Assembly: GCA_035573855.1 (NCBI GenBank)
Contig: DATLZU010000020.1
Span: 33,387-97,386 of the forward strand
Reading direction: 5' to 3'
Length of the DNA: 64,000 nt
From: DATLZU01 sp035573855
GTDB lineage: Bacteria > Nitrospirota > Nitrospiria > Nitrospirales > Nitrospiraceae
Below are positions 34,746-43,918 of the stretch, one piece after another. The position numbers were made by a program, and so were the translations under genes. Below the pieces are notes generated by a model. The model saw only the letters and a list, made by a program, of their open reading frames with translations, made no database searches and was not told the DNA's origin. How positions within the stretch are numbered: the stretch's first letter is position 1; each line of letters begins with the position of its first letter.

Positions 34746-36140
34746 CTACTGACGCACTTTTGCTTTCGCCTGGTCGCCCACGACAACCAGGACGTAGCGC
34801 TGAGGATCGAGGTACTGCTGTGCGACGCGCAGGACGTCATCTTTGGTGACCTTCTCGATCCATTTCGCATAATGCGTGAAATAATCGAGACCGAGACCAT
34901 AAAATTCCACTTGAGCCAACACCTGGGCGAGCTTGGCGGTGGAGTCGAGCCGCAACGGAAAGCTCCCGATAAGGAAAGCCTTGGCATCCGCCAATTCCTG
35001 ATCTGACACCGGGGATTCGCGGAGGGTCTTGATCTCATTTAAGACTCCAGCGATGGCCTCGTTCGTGGCCTCGCTTCGCGTCTGCAGGTTCACCATGAAT
35101 GCGCCGGGCATCAGGCGGGCGTCGAAGTGGCTCATGATCCCGTAAGCCAATCCCTGTTTGTCGCGGATCGAATCCATCAAGCGGGAAGCGAATCCACCGG
35201 CCCCCAAAATGTGGTTCATCACGGTCACCGCGTAGTAGTCGGGATTGGTCCGGCTGATGCCCGTATGGCCCAGGATAATGGTCGATTGCGTGAGAGCCTT
35301 CTCGATCAGGTGGACCGTTTTACGCTCGATGGGGGCCGGTTTGCGCGTTGTCCGCGGCGGCGGCGAGCCGCGCTTCCACGAGCCGAAATGAGTTTGGACG
35401 AGGGAGGCTGCCTGGTCGTGCGTCAAATCGCCCACGATCGCCAGGATGGTTTGGTTCGGTAGATATTCCTTCGCGAAGAACGTCTGAACGTCGGCCAGTG
35501 TGATCCTGCTCACCGTTTCCTCGGTACCGTGCACCGGCCACCGATACGGATGGTCGTGGAAGACCAACTGGTGAAACGCCTTCAGCGCCACTTGGCCCGG
35601 ATCGTCGTTGTCGCTCACGATCTCGCCCAGGATCTGGGTCCGGACCCGCTCAAATTCCTGTTTCGGGAAGGCCGGACGGATCAGGATATCGGCCAACAGC
35701 GAAAAGCCCAGATCGACGTCCTTTTTCAACACACGAACCGACGCCGTGGTGAAGTCCTCGGAGGCTTTGGCTTCCAGCGAGCCGCCGACGAAGTCGATTT
35801 GTTCCGCGATCTGCTTGCTGCTGCGCGTCGCGGTCCCTTCGTCCAGCAGGCTGGCGACGAGATTGGCCAACCCCGCTTTTTCCGGGGGGTCCTGCACCGA
35901 ACCCACCTTGACGAGCGCGTGGATTTCCACGATGGGCAAATAGTGCTGCTCCAGAAACAACACTGTGAGCCCGTTCTGAGTCACGAAACGAACAGGATTG
36001 AGTTCGGCCGCGACCGCTTGTGGAGACCAGGCGGCCGAAACGGTCAGCGCGAGCATGAGCAGGACGAGGAGACGTGCGGCCGGGCCGCAAGGCCCGGCGC
36101 TCGCTCGGAAATCGCCGGGACTGTCTGGTCTAAGGCGCAT
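34746..36140 (-). CDS. M16-family peptidase homologue, probably catalytically inactive
   Basis: A 464-residue exported M16 protein with a signal peptide (LLVLLMLALTVSAAWSPQAVAA). The fold is complete (NGLTVLFLEQHYLPIVEIHALVKVGS, the ILGHTGISRTNPDYYAV region and LAQVLAQVEFYGLGLDYF), but the zinc motif HxxEH is missing: the aligned segment is LANLVASLLDEGT. The arginine/tyrosine-type R-Y region in the C-terminal half is partly kept. Inactive M16 partners often pair with an active one; such a gene lies 10 bp upstream on the same strand. Confidence 0.85.
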   Translation of the reverse strand: MRLRPDSPGDFRASAGPCGPAARLLVLLMLALTVSAAWSPQAVAAELNPVRFVTQNGLTVLFLEQHYLPIVEIHALVKVGSVQDPPEKAGLANLVASLLDEGTATRSSKQIAEQIDFVGGSLEAKASEDFTTASVRVLKKDVDLGFSLLADILIRPAFPKQEFERVRTQILGEIVSDNDDPGQVALKAFHQLVFHDHPYRWPVHGTEETVSRITLADVQTFFAKEYLPNQTILAIVGDLTHDQAASLVQTHFGSWKRGSPPPRTTRKPAPIERKTVHLIEKALTQSTIILGHTGISRTNPDYYAVTVMNHILGAGGFASRLMDSIRDKQGLAYGIMSHFDARLMPGAFMVNLQTRSEATNEAIAGVLNEIKTLRESPVSDQELADAKAFLIGSFPLRLDSTAKLAQVLAQVEFYGLGLDYFTHYAKWIEKVTKDDVLRVAQQYLDPQRYVLVVVGDQAKAKVRQ

Positions 36141-36150
36141 CGCTGGTCCT

Positions 36151-37539
36151 TTATCGCGTGAGTTGCCGCGCCGATGCCGACGCGGGTTGCTGATTCCGCG
36201 GAGGAAGAGGAATCAGCGTGCCGACGGTCCTCGCGTCTTCAGTCAGATATTGCCGCGCAACGCGTTGGACGTCCTTCGCGGTGACGGCTCGGATGCGGTT
36301 GACGAACTGTCCGACCTTCTGCCAACCGGCACCGATCGTCTCCGCCTCGCCGAGCAACATCGCATGACGGAAGTTGGAGTCCTGCTGAAAAATGTATGCG
36401 GCTTCGATCTGGTTCTTGGCGCGTTTGAGTTCCTGCTCCGTTGGCGGCTCGGCCTGCAACCGTTTGATCTCCCGGTTCAGTGCCTCTTCCACGGCCTCCA
36501 CCTTTTGTCCCGGTTTCACCAGGGCATACACATAGAACAGGCCGGGGTCAGCCTGCATGAGGCCATACTCGGCGCCGACCGCCAGGGCCAGTTTCTGTTC
36601 GTAGATCAGGCTTCGGTAAAGCCGCGAACTCTTGCCATGCTGCAAAATCGACTCGAGGATGTCGAGCGCGTACGAATCCTCGCTCGTGTAGTTGGGCACA
36701 CGGTATCCCATGATTACAAACGGCGCCTGCGCCTCGCGCTTGAGGACGAAGCGCCGCTCTCCCCGCTGCTCCGGTTCCATGACGGTGACCGGCGGCGGGT
36801 TCGGACCTCGCGGAATCGGCTCGAACAACCGTTTGATCGTCGGCAACAATGCCTCGGCTTTAATGTCTCCGACAACCACCAGAGTCGCGTTGTTCGGTGA
36901 GTAGTAGGTGTCATAGTGGCGTTGGAGGTCTTCCAGCGTCATGGCGTCGAGATCGGAGAACCAACCGATGATCGGCCAGTGGTAGGGATGGCTCATGAAA
37001 GCCTGGGCGAAGAGCACTTCGACGAGGGAACTTTGGGGATCGTCCTCGATCCGCAGGCGACGCTCTTCCTTGACAACCTCCCGTTCAGGTTGAAACTCCT
37101 TCGCGTCAAGCGACAAGCCTTGCATCCGATCCGCTTCCAGCTCCAGGGCCAGCTCGACCCGATCGGCCGCCAAGTTTTCGAAGTACGAAGTGAAATCCTG
37201 ACTGGTGAAGGCATTGCTGATCCCGCCGTTCTTTCGGATCAATCGATCGAAAGCGCCTTTGGGGTACTTGGCCGTTCCTTTGAACATCATGTGTTCCAGC
37301 ATGTGCGACAGCCCGGCCCGTCCCATCACTTCGTTGCGCGAGCCGACTTTGTACCAGACCTGCACGGTCGCCACCGGCGCCTTCGGCACCTCCACCAGCA
37401 GCACCTTCATGCCGTTTGATAACACGTGCTCGCGTGGCTCGGGCAAGGCCGCGCCCGCGGCGTGTCCGGTCAGCAAGCCTACCGCCAGGGCTACAGTGCA
37501 CAGCGATGTGTGTCGTGCGATGGGTTTCACCGAGATCAT
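36151..37539 (-). CDS. M16-family zinc peptidase, active-type
   Basis: A 462-residue exported peptidase. The zinc motif HMLEH in GLSHMLEHMMFKGT (HxxEH) lies near residue 80, with the downstream Glu in the ELALELEADRM region. A signal peptide ends near GHAAGA. It would degrade short peptides in the periplasm and probably forms a heterodimer with the inactive homologue encoded 10 bp downstream. The ATG at 37539 is very close to a GGAG; the in-frame GTG at 37530 has better spacing and could be the true start. Confidence 0.88.
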   Translation of the reverse strand: MISVKPIARHTSLCTVALAVGLLTGHAAGAALPEPREHVLSNGMKVLLVEVPKAPVATVQVWYKVGSRNEVMGRAGLSHMLEHMMFKGTAKYPKGAFDRLIRKNGGISNAFTSQDFTSYFENLAADRVELALELEADRMQGLSLDAKEFQPEREVVKEERRLRIEDDPQSSLVEVLFAQAFMSHPYHWPIIGWFSDLDAMTLEDLQRHYDTYYSPNNATLVVVGDIKAEALLPTIKRLFEPIPRGPNPPPVTVMEPEQRGERRFVLKREAQAPFVIMGYRVPNYTSEDSYALDILESILQHGKSSRLYRSLIYEQKLALAVGAEYGLMQADPGLFYVYALVKPGQKVEAVEEALNREIKRLQAEPPTEQELKRAKNQIEAAYIFQQDSNFRHAMLLGEAETIGAGWQKVGQFVNRIRAVTAKDVQRVARQYLTEDARTVGTLIPLPPRNQQPASASARQLTR

Positions 37540-37566
37540 GCTCCAACGCGCATCGGGCGGCGCATG

Positions 37567-38670
37567 CTAACAACGGGGTTGAACGGGTGTCAAGGCGAGG
37601 CCCTGCAAGGCGGCAGCCGATCGGCCGAGTTGGCCGCATGCGCCCAACACGTCTCTTCCTTTACTTTTGCGCACGAACACTTCAAGCCCGGCGCGCTTAA
37701 GGACGGATTGAAAAATCAGGATGGCCTCTTCGCTCGGCCGTCTGAACTCGCTCCCTGGAAATTCATTGAAGGGGATCAAATTGACCTTGCACCGGATTCC
37801 ACGGACCAAGGCTGCCAGTCGCTTCGCATCCTCTCGGCTGTCGTTGACGCCAGCGAGCAGGACGTATTCAAAGGTCAGTCGGCGGCGCACAGGCAGAGGG
37901 TAGTCGCGGCAGGCCGCGATCAATTCGCGCAGGGAGCAGATCCGGTTCGCAGTTGGCATGAGCCGATTGCGCTGTTCGTCTGTCGTCGCGTTCAGCGAGA
38001 TGGCCAGGTTGACGCCTAACGAAGCCGCGTCTTTCAAGCGTGACGCCAGTCCGGCGGTCGATACGGTGATGCGCCGGGACGAAAAGCCTGCGCCCCAGGT
38101 TCGGTTGGTCAAGCGGCTGATCGCGTCGGAGACCGCCTCGAAGTTAGCGAGCGGCTCCCCCATACCCATGAAGACCAGATTGGTCAGTGTCTCGTGGGTG
38201 CCCAGATGGTCTTGCACGGTCAACACCTGATCGACGATTTCGTGCGCCTTCAGGTTCCGATGTAATCCCATTGTCCCGGTCAAGCAGAAGCCACAGTCCA
38301 GGGTGCAGCCGATCTGGGTGGAGACGCACAAGGTGAGGCGTCCTTCATCGGGAATCAGCACGCTCTCCAAAAGACGATCGTCTTGCAGCCGGAATAGGAA
38401 TTTCTTCGTTCCGTCGTCGGAGACCAGCACGCTGACACGCTCGATTCGCCGGATATCGGCGCAACTGCTCAGGATGGTCCGCTCCTGTTTCGACAGGTCA
38501 GTCATGGATTGGATGTCCCGAATACGGTTCTGGTAGAGCCACCGAAGGATCTGGCGAGCCCGATATGGAGGCCATCCGAAGCTCCGAACGAATTCCTCCA
38601 TCGCCCGGCTGCTGAAAGCCAGCAGATTGGAGACAGCCGACGGCGCCGATAGATGATACGACATTGGCAT
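37567..38670 (-). CDS. rlmN: 23S rRNA (adenine-2503-C2)-methyltransferase RlmN
   Basis: A 367-residue radical SAM enzyme. The cluster motif is CTLDCGFCLTG (CX3CX2C), with the flanking ESVLIPDEGRLTLCVSTQIGC, NLVFMGMGEPLANF, RRITVSTAGLA and NLAISLNAT blocks. The second catalytic Cys lies near the C-terminus (VLGACGQLG). It methylates A2503 of 23S rRNA and A37 of some tRNAs. GGAG lies 8 bp before the ATG at 38670. It sits downstream of nothing on its own strand except an intergenic region shared with the divergent transglycosylase gene. Confidence 0.93.
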   Translation of the reverse strand: MPMSYHLSAPSAVSNLLAFSSRAMEEFVRSFGWPPYRARQILRWLYQNRIRDIQSMTDLSKQERTILSSCADIRRIERVSVLVSDDGTKKFLFRLQDDRLLESVLIPDEGRLTLCVSTQIGCTLDCGFCLTGTMGLHRNLKAHEIVDQVLTVQDHLGTHETLTNLVFMGMGEPLANFEAVSDAISRLTNRTWGAGFSSRRITVSTAGLASRLKDAASLGVNLAISLNATTDEQRNRLMPTANRICSLRELIAACRDYPLPVRRRLTFEYVLLAGVNDSREDAKRLAALVRGIRCKVNLIPFNEFPGSEFRRPSEEAILIFQSVLKRAGLEVFVRKSKGRDVLGACGQLGRSAAALQGLALTPVQPRC

Positions 38671-38807
38671 CAGTGACGCTCCGCTGAACGGAGCCTAACA
38701 CACAGAAAATTGGCGCGACAAGGACGGCCGGCGAAGATCCGTCCCGTCCGGTGGAAGCGAAACGTCGTCGTCCTGCTTGGTTACAGCAATGCTTTGCGGT
38801 GATACTT

Positions 38808-38816
38808 TGTTATAAT
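38808..38816 (+). promoter_or_regulatory. Extended -10 promoter element
   Basis: TGTTATAAT at 38808-38816 is a perfect extended -10 (TGnTATAAT). No good -35 lies 16-18 bp upstream, which extended -10 promoters tolerate. It overlaps the ATG at 38815, so transcription would begin about 38823 and that ATG cannot be the start codon. Confidence 0.6.
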
Positions 38817-38832
38817 GTGTCGCTGGAACGCC

Positions 38833-41103
38833 ATGCTCTCCTCGCTTTTCCGCACACGCCGTTGGTTCATGCGTCCGGGGCTGCTTCGTCGCACCGTCTT
38901 ATGGCTCTCTCTGGCCTGCCTGCCGGCGCTTGACGGGTCCTCTTTTGCCTTGGAGATACGGGCGTATGAATCGTCTTCCCCGTTCCCGTGCGAAACCGCC
39001 GAAGATTGTTTTCGATCCGCGGTCGCCGTCAACGAAAAAGCCGACGTGTTTATCAGTCGAGACCAACAGCTCTCGGCCAAGATCGATCGGCTGCGCGCGG
39101 TTATGGAGCGACATCCCGCTTCCTTGTGGGCGAAGCGAGCCGGCCTACTGATTGGGGTGCTGTTGAGCGAGCACGAGCCTGCCGCGGCGCTGCGATTTCT
39201 TCGGGCGGCCCAACGGGACTTTCCTGTTCTGGATGATTATGTGCGGTTCTGGCTGGGAGAAGCGTTGTTGCGAGCGGGCGATGCGTGGCCTGCGGCGGTG
39301 CTGCTTGACTCCATCGTTTCGGCCGTGCCGGACACGTTGCTCGCCGGCCGCGCGGCCTTTCGCGCCGGGGAGGCATGGTATCGGGCCGGGTCCTGTGAAG
39401 AAGCAACCGCTCGGTTTCTCAACGGCCTTGCGCTGAACGACAAAGATCCCGACGCGCCGTCGGCGCTGCTGCGTTTGGCCGATTGCGCCGTTCGAGACGG
39501 GCGATTCGCAGAGGGCCGGGCGTACTTGCGGCAAGTATGGAGCCGGTATCCTCAAATGCCCGAGGCCCGCGAGGCGCAATCGCGACTGGGCTCCGGGATC
39601 GGCGGTGAGCCCTGGTCGCCCCAGGCCGATGACGTGTATGCTCGCGCCCTGGCGTTTCTAGGGCTTTCGCTGCATGCCGAAGCGATCGAGGAACTGCGCG
39701 CCTTCCTGGCGATGGCCCCGCAACACCCTCGACGGCACGAGGCTCGGCTCAAACTCGCAATCGCCTACGTACGACTCAAGCAGTATGACCAGGCGAAAAC
39801 CGTGTTCCGGGAGTTGGGGGCGGAGCGGGTTCCCGAATCGAACGAGGCGATCGTCTGGTTGGCCAGGATTTATCTGCGGGAAGGAGAGGGAGAAAAATTG
39901 CTCGACTTGGCTCAGTCGCTGGCCAAGTCGTCGCTGTCCGCCGAACAGAAAGCGACCGTGCAGTTCTTTACGGGGATCTGGTTGGAGGATCAGGCTCGGT
40001 ACGCCGAGGCGATCGAACGGTATCGTCAAGCGGCGAAGACCAGCGAGTCGATGTCGCAACGTCTCGATGCTCTCTGGCGGATCGGGTGGGTGCAATATCG
40101 GATCGGCCGGTTCCGCGACGCCAGTGACACGTTTCACACGGTGGCCGCCGCAAAAGATAGGGATTGGGAACCACAGGCCCTGTATTGGGCGGCGAGGGCG
40201 TTGGAACACGAGGAACGCTCCAAGGATCAGGCGAAGGAGCTGTATCAGCAGGTATGCCAGCGGTATGTGTTCACTTATTACTGCCAGTTGGCACGGAAAC
40301 GGGCCGAGGTTCCTGCTTTCCAACCGGCATTGATGGATTCTCCATCCGATGGCCTCGGTCTGCTGCCTTCCGGCAAGCGCGTGGAAATCGAGCGGGAAGC
40401 CGGGTACCGCCGGGCGGTCGAGTTGAAAATTCTAGGCTTGGATCAGGACGCTGCGAGGGAATTGGCCGCTCTGACCGAACGATTTGGACGGGATCAGGAA
40501 GTGGTGCTGGCTCTCTCCACGCTGTTGAGCGAAGCGGGCGCTCATCATCACGCGTTACGGCTTGCTCGACTGCATTTTCGGGAGAAATTGGAACGAGGCG
40601 GCGGTGGCGTTTCTTCCGTGCTTTGGAATCTCGCCTATCCCATCGCGTTTCTGCCCATTATTCAAGCGCAAGCCGCGAAGGGGGTCGATCCGCATCTCGT
40701 GGCCGCTATCATTCGAGAGGAAAGCCAATACGACCGGCAAGCGGTCTCGCGTGTGGGCGCGATCGGGCTCATGCAAGTGATGCCGACCACCGCCAACCAG
40801 GTGGCTCGGCGTCTGGGGGTTCCCGGTTTGAAACGGGAAGATCTCTTTGATCAGGAGACCAATATTCGGATCGGCGTCCGATACCTCGAGCAACTCATGG
40901 AGCAGTTTTCGGGGAATCCGATCTACGTCATCGCCGCCTACAATGCCGGGCCTGCGGCTGTTAACGCCTGGATCGCGATGAATCGAGGCCGGGATGCGGA
41001 CGAATTTGTCGAATCGATTCCTTACCAGGAAACCCGGCAATACGTGAAACGAGTCCTTCGCAGTTACCACGAATACCTCCGCCTCAACAGCGGCGCGTTC
41101 TGA
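38833..41103 (+). CDS. Soluble lytic murein transglycosylase with TPR-like repeats
   Basis: A 756-residue exported enzyme. After a signal peptide (LWLSLACLPALDGSSFA), residues 60-480 hold helical TPR-like repeats (for example AAALRFLRAAQRDF and YAEAIERYRQAAKTSE). The SLT domain begins near residue 600; the catalytic Glu is in IIREESQYDRQAVSRVGAIG, followed by LMQVMPTTANQVARRLG and IAAYNAGPAAVNAW. It cleaves glycan strands and may help recycle or remodel the wall. The ATG at 38815 is excluded by the overlapping -10 element; ATG at 38833 or 38869 remain. Confidence 0.87.
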   Translation: MLSSLFRTRRWFMRPGLLRRTVLWLSLACLPALDGSSFALEIRAYESSSPFPCETAEDCFRSAVAVNEKADVFISRDQQLSAKIDRLRAVMERHPASLWAKRAGLLIGVLLSEHEPAAALRFLRAAQRDFPVLDDYVRFWLGEALLRAGDAWPAAVLLDSIVSAVPDTLLAGRAAFRAGEAWYRAGSCEEATARFLNGLALNDKDPDAPSALLRLADCAVRDGRFAEGRAYLRQVWSRYPQMPEAREAQSRLGSGIGGEPWSPQADDVYARALAFLGLSLHAEAIEELRAFLAMAPQHPRRHEARLKLAIAYVRLKQYDQAKTVFRELGAERVPESNEAIVWLARIYLREGEGEKLLDLAQSLAKSSLSAEQKATVQFFTGIWLEDQARYAEAIERYRQAAKTSESMSQRLDALWRIGWVQYRIGRFRDASDTFHTVAAAKDRDWEPQALYWAARALEHEERSKDQAKELYQQVCQRYVFTYYCQLARKRAEVPAFQPALMDSPSDGLGLLPSGKRVEIEREAGYRRAVELKILGLDQDAARELAALTERFGRDQEVVLALSTLLSEAGAHHHALRLARLHFREKLERGGGGVSSVLWNLAYPIAFLPIIQAQAAKGVDPHLVAAIIREESQYDRQAVSRVGAIGLMQVMPTTANQVARRLGVPGLKREDLFDQETNIRIGVRYLEQLMEQFSGNPIYVIAAYNAGPAAVNAWIAMNRGRDADEFVESIPYQETRQYVKRVLRSYHEYLRLNSGAF

Positions 41104-41118
41104 GCCGTTGTTGCTTTC

Positions 41119-41147
41119 TTGACAAGCGCTGATGAAGTTTTTATAGT
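41119..41147 (+). promoter_or_regulatory. Strong sigma-70 promoter for zapB-zapA
   Basis: TTGACA at 41119-41124, a 17-bp spacer and TATAGT at 41142-41147 form a near-consensus promoter, 37 bp before the zapB-like start. It separates the cell-division genes from the transglycosylase gene. Confidence 0.75.
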
Positions 41148-41184
41148 GCCCGCGATTTGCGGTTCCGCAACGAGAAGTCCGCCT

Positions 41185-41439
41185 ATGTCGCTGGAGAGAT
41201 TGGATGCGCTCGAGACTCGCATTCGCGATCTGGTCAAGTTAGTTCAGGAACTAAAACGGAAGAATGCCGCGCTCGAGGAGGAACTGCGAACGACACGGGA
41301 ACGGCTGGCCATCCAAGACGATCTGAATCGCCGGTGGGAACGCGAGCGGAACGATATCCGGACGAGAATCGAGAAGGTTTTGGACGAGATGGACGCGCTC
41401 GAGTGCCTGGAGGATTCAAGGGAGGTGGCGCTTGACTAA
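41185..41439 (+). CDS. ZapB-like coiled-coil cell-division protein
   Basis: An 84-residue protein that is coiled coil over residues 3-75 (LERLDALETRIRDLVKLVQELKRKNAALEEEL). Short coiled-coil proteins directly upstream of zapA are usually ZapB-like and cross-link the FtsZ ring through ZapA. Its stop overlaps the zapA start by 8 bp. The gene starts at ATG 41185; an open frame reaches back to 41119, but that begins inside the promoter. Confidence 0.72.
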   Translation: MSLERLDALETRIRDLVKLVQELKRKNAALEEELRTTRERLAIQDDLNRRWERERNDIRTRIEKVLDEMDALECLEDSREVALD

Positions 41440-41740
41440 GACCATCGAAGTGGAAATCTACGGTCAGCGATACAGTATTCGCGGGGACGCCGACGAGCAG
41501 TATGTGCGCCGACTGGCCGGTTTCGTTGACGAACATATGCGGGCCCTGGCGAAAGGGATGAAGACGGCGACGCTCGCCAGGCTGGCGATCCTTGCCGCCA
41601 TCAATATCGCCCATCAACTGTTCCAATCCGAACAGTTGCGGCAACAGGGAGAAGCAGCCGTCGAACGGCGCATGCTTTCACTCATGGAGTCCATCGAAGA
41701 AGAGATGCCGTCGCTCCTCTCGCAGGAAGTTCCGTCTTGA
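41432..41740 (+). CDS. zapA: Cell-division protein ZapA
   Basis: A 102-residue ZapA. The N-terminal globular part is KTIEVEIYGQRYSIRGDADEQYVRRLAGFVDEHM and the C-terminal part a coiled coil. ZapA binds and bundles FtsZ filaments at midcell. It starts with TTG, with GGAGG about 7 bp upstream inside the zapB-like gene. A 588-bp gap follows before rny. Confidence 0.88.
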   Translation: MTKTIEVEIYGQRYSIRGDADEQYVRRLAGFVDEHMRALAKGMKTATLARLAILAAINIAHQLFQSEQLRQQGEAAVERRMLSLMESIEEEMPSLLSQEVPS

Positions 41741-42328
41741 ATTCCACGCAGTCCTTTGCTATCGTCTTTCTCGGAAAATTCGGTGCGTCGGCCGTAAAGA
41801 CATGAGGGATGTGGCGGCCGGTAAGAAACGAGAGACCGGGACTGGAAAGTCGGGAATCGGGACGACGAACACGACGATCGCGAACATGATGCTGTGCTGT
41901 GCGGTAATCCTGGAGATGCTTGGAAAAGGGTTCATGCGGATGGCACCGCTTTCCCTTCGGTTATGGACGGTATCAGGCTTGCGTTTTTTCTTGCCTGAAC
42001 CACAGCCCGTGGGTGAGCGGGTTCCCGTCACGGTGCCCGATCGGTCTACCGCGATGTGGAACGGGGTGAGACGTGCCCGAAGGGGCGGCGCTTCATTTTG
42101 TGCCAGGGGACGTCCCGGGGATCACCGCAAGTCGACCGTCCTTCTCCTCCCATAAAGCCTGTCCGATCCTGTCCGGCCTTTCACAGGTCGGTCTCGTTTC
42201 TTCTGTCGGTTGTCCGTCCGATCCTGCTCATCTGCGGCCGCTCTGGTTGATGAGCGTTGCGGAGCCGTCATCCTTCTCCGATTTCGAGGATCCATGGCTG
42301 AGCACGTCCATGCGTCAGCGAGAAGGGG
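41741..42328 (+). ncRNA. Gap between zapA and rny, candidate 6S RNA region
   Basis: No supported protein gene lies in these 588 bp. Between about 42000 and 42120 there are strong base-pairing signs: CCGTG...CACGG around CGGGTTCCCG near 42008-42034, and the palindrome GGGACGTCCC near 42109. In many bacteria 6S RNA (ssrS) is encoded next to zapA, and a zapB-zapA-ssrS-rny order is known. I could not draw the long closing stem of 6S by eye, so this rests mainly on position. Confidence 0.3.
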
Positions 42329-43906
42329 GTGAACGTCATTTCTCTCACCGTACTGGCATACGTGGCGACGGTGCTGTTAAGCGCACTCGCGGGAGCCGGA
42401 TTGTATGAACTGGTCCGGCGGAAGTCGTTGATGGCCAAGCAGGCCGAGAGCGAGGAACAGGCTCGGCAGATTGTGCTGGGCGCGCAACGTGAGGCGGAAA
42501 ACCTGATCAAGGAAGCCAAGCTCGAGGCCAAGGACTTGGTGTTCCAAGCCAAAACGGAGTTCGAGCGGGAACAGAAGGCCAGGTCGGCTGAGATTCTTAC
42601 TCTGGAGAAGCGCCTGGTCCAGCGGGAGGAGACCCTCGACCGGAAGCTCGGTATGCTGGAGAAACGCGAGCAGGAAGTGCAGAAGCGTGAGCAGGAGTTG
42701 CTCAGGCGCGAGGAAGGCCTGGTTCAGAAAGAACTGGCGTGTGCGCAGGCTGCCAAGGAACATCGAGAAGCGCTGGAACGGGTTGCGGGGATGACGGCGG
42801 AAGAGGCTAAACGGCAATTGTTGCAGGATCTCGAGAGCCAGGTTCGCCTGGAAGCCGCTGGCATCGCGAAACGAACGATCGAGGAAGCGAAAGAGAACGC
42901 AGAACGGGAAGCCAGAGAGATCATCGCCCGATCGATTCAGCGGGTGACCAGGGACTACGTCTCGGAGGCAACGATCTCCGTAGTGCCGATTCCGAACGAC
43001 GCCATGAAAGGCCGCATCATCGGCCGTGAAGGCCGGAACATCCGCGCGATCGAGGCGGCCACCGGCATCGATCTTATCATCGACGAAACGCCGGAAGCAG
43101 TCATCATTTCCGGATTTGATCCGCTGCGCCGCGAGATCGCCAAGGTGTCGTTGGAGCGGTTGATGCAAGACGGACGCATCCATCCCACCAGGATTGAAGA
43201 GATCGTGGAGAAAGTGAAGACCGACATCGACAAGCTGATGATCGAAGAAGCCGAACGGATCATTTTCGAACTCGGCCTGTCGGGTTTTCATCCGGAGTTG
43301 GTCAGGATCCTGGGCCGATTGAAGTACCGAACGAGCTACGGACAGAACAACCTCTATCATGCACGGGAAGCGGCCTACATTTGCGGGATCATGGCCGCTG
43401 AGCTGGGTCTCGACGTGAAGCTGGCGAAGCGAGGCGCGCTCCTACACGACATCGGCAAGGCGGTGAGTCACGAGGAGGAAGGGCCCCACGCCATGCTGGG
43501 CGCCGACATTGCCAAGCGTTACGGTGAAGACCCCAAGGTGGTCAATGCGATCGCGGCGCATCACGAACAAGTGGAGGCGATCTGTCCGGAAACCGTGCTG
43601 GTCGCATCCGCCGAAGCCCTGTCGGCCGCTAGGCCAGGTGCCAGACGGGAGGCGCTCGAGTCGTATGTGAAACGATTGGAAAGGCTGGAAGCGCTGGCGG
43701 TCGGGATGAAAGGCGTGCAGAAGGCGTACGCGATTCAGGCGGGGCGAGAGATCCGGGTGATCGTGAAACAGGAAGATCTCACGGATGCGGAAGCCTTTCA
43801 GTTGTCCCGCGATCTGGCCAAGAAGATCGAGCAGGAGCTGACCTATCCCGGTCAGATCAAAGTAACCGTGATCAGGGAAAGCCGATTCGTGGAATACGCG
43901 AAGTAA
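42329..43906 (+). CDS. rny: Ribonuclease Y
   Basis: A 525-residue membrane-anchored endonuclease. One N-terminal helix (VLAYVATVLLSALAGAGLYEL) is followed by a long coiled coil (residues 35-190), a KH domain (GRIIGREGRNIRAIEAATGIDLIIDETPEAV) and an HD domain with HDIGKAVSHEEEGPHAMLG. It starts mRNA decay. The start is GTG at 42329 with AGAAGGG just upstream. The downstream phosphoesterase gene begins 12 bp after the stop, the same order as rny-ymdB in Bacillus. Confidence 0.93.
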   Translation: MNVISLTVLAYVATVLLSALAGAGLYELVRRKSLMAKQAESEEQARQIVLGAQREAENLIKEAKLEAKDLVFQAKTEFEREQKARSAEILTLEKRLVQREETLDRKLGMLEKREQEVQKREQELLRREEGLVQKELACAQAAKEHREALERVAGMTAEEAKRQLLQDLESQVRLEAAGIAKRTIEEAKENAEREAREIIARSIQRVTRDYVSEATISVVPIPNDAMKGRIIGREGRNIRAIEAATGIDLIIDETPEAVIISGFDPLRREIAKVSLERLMQDGRIHPTRIEEIVEKVKTDIDKLMIEEAERIIFELGLSGFHPELVRILGRLKYRTSYGQNNLYHAREAAYICGIMAAELGLDVKLAKRGALLHDIGKAVSHEEEGPHAMLGADIAKRYGEDPKVVNAIAAHHEQVEAICPETVLVASAEALSAARPGARREALESYVKRLERLEALAVGMKGVQKAYAIQAGREIRVIVKQEDLTDAEAFQLSRDLAKKIEQELTYPGQIKVTVIRESRFVEYAK

Positions 43907-43918
43907 ACGCGAAAGGCC

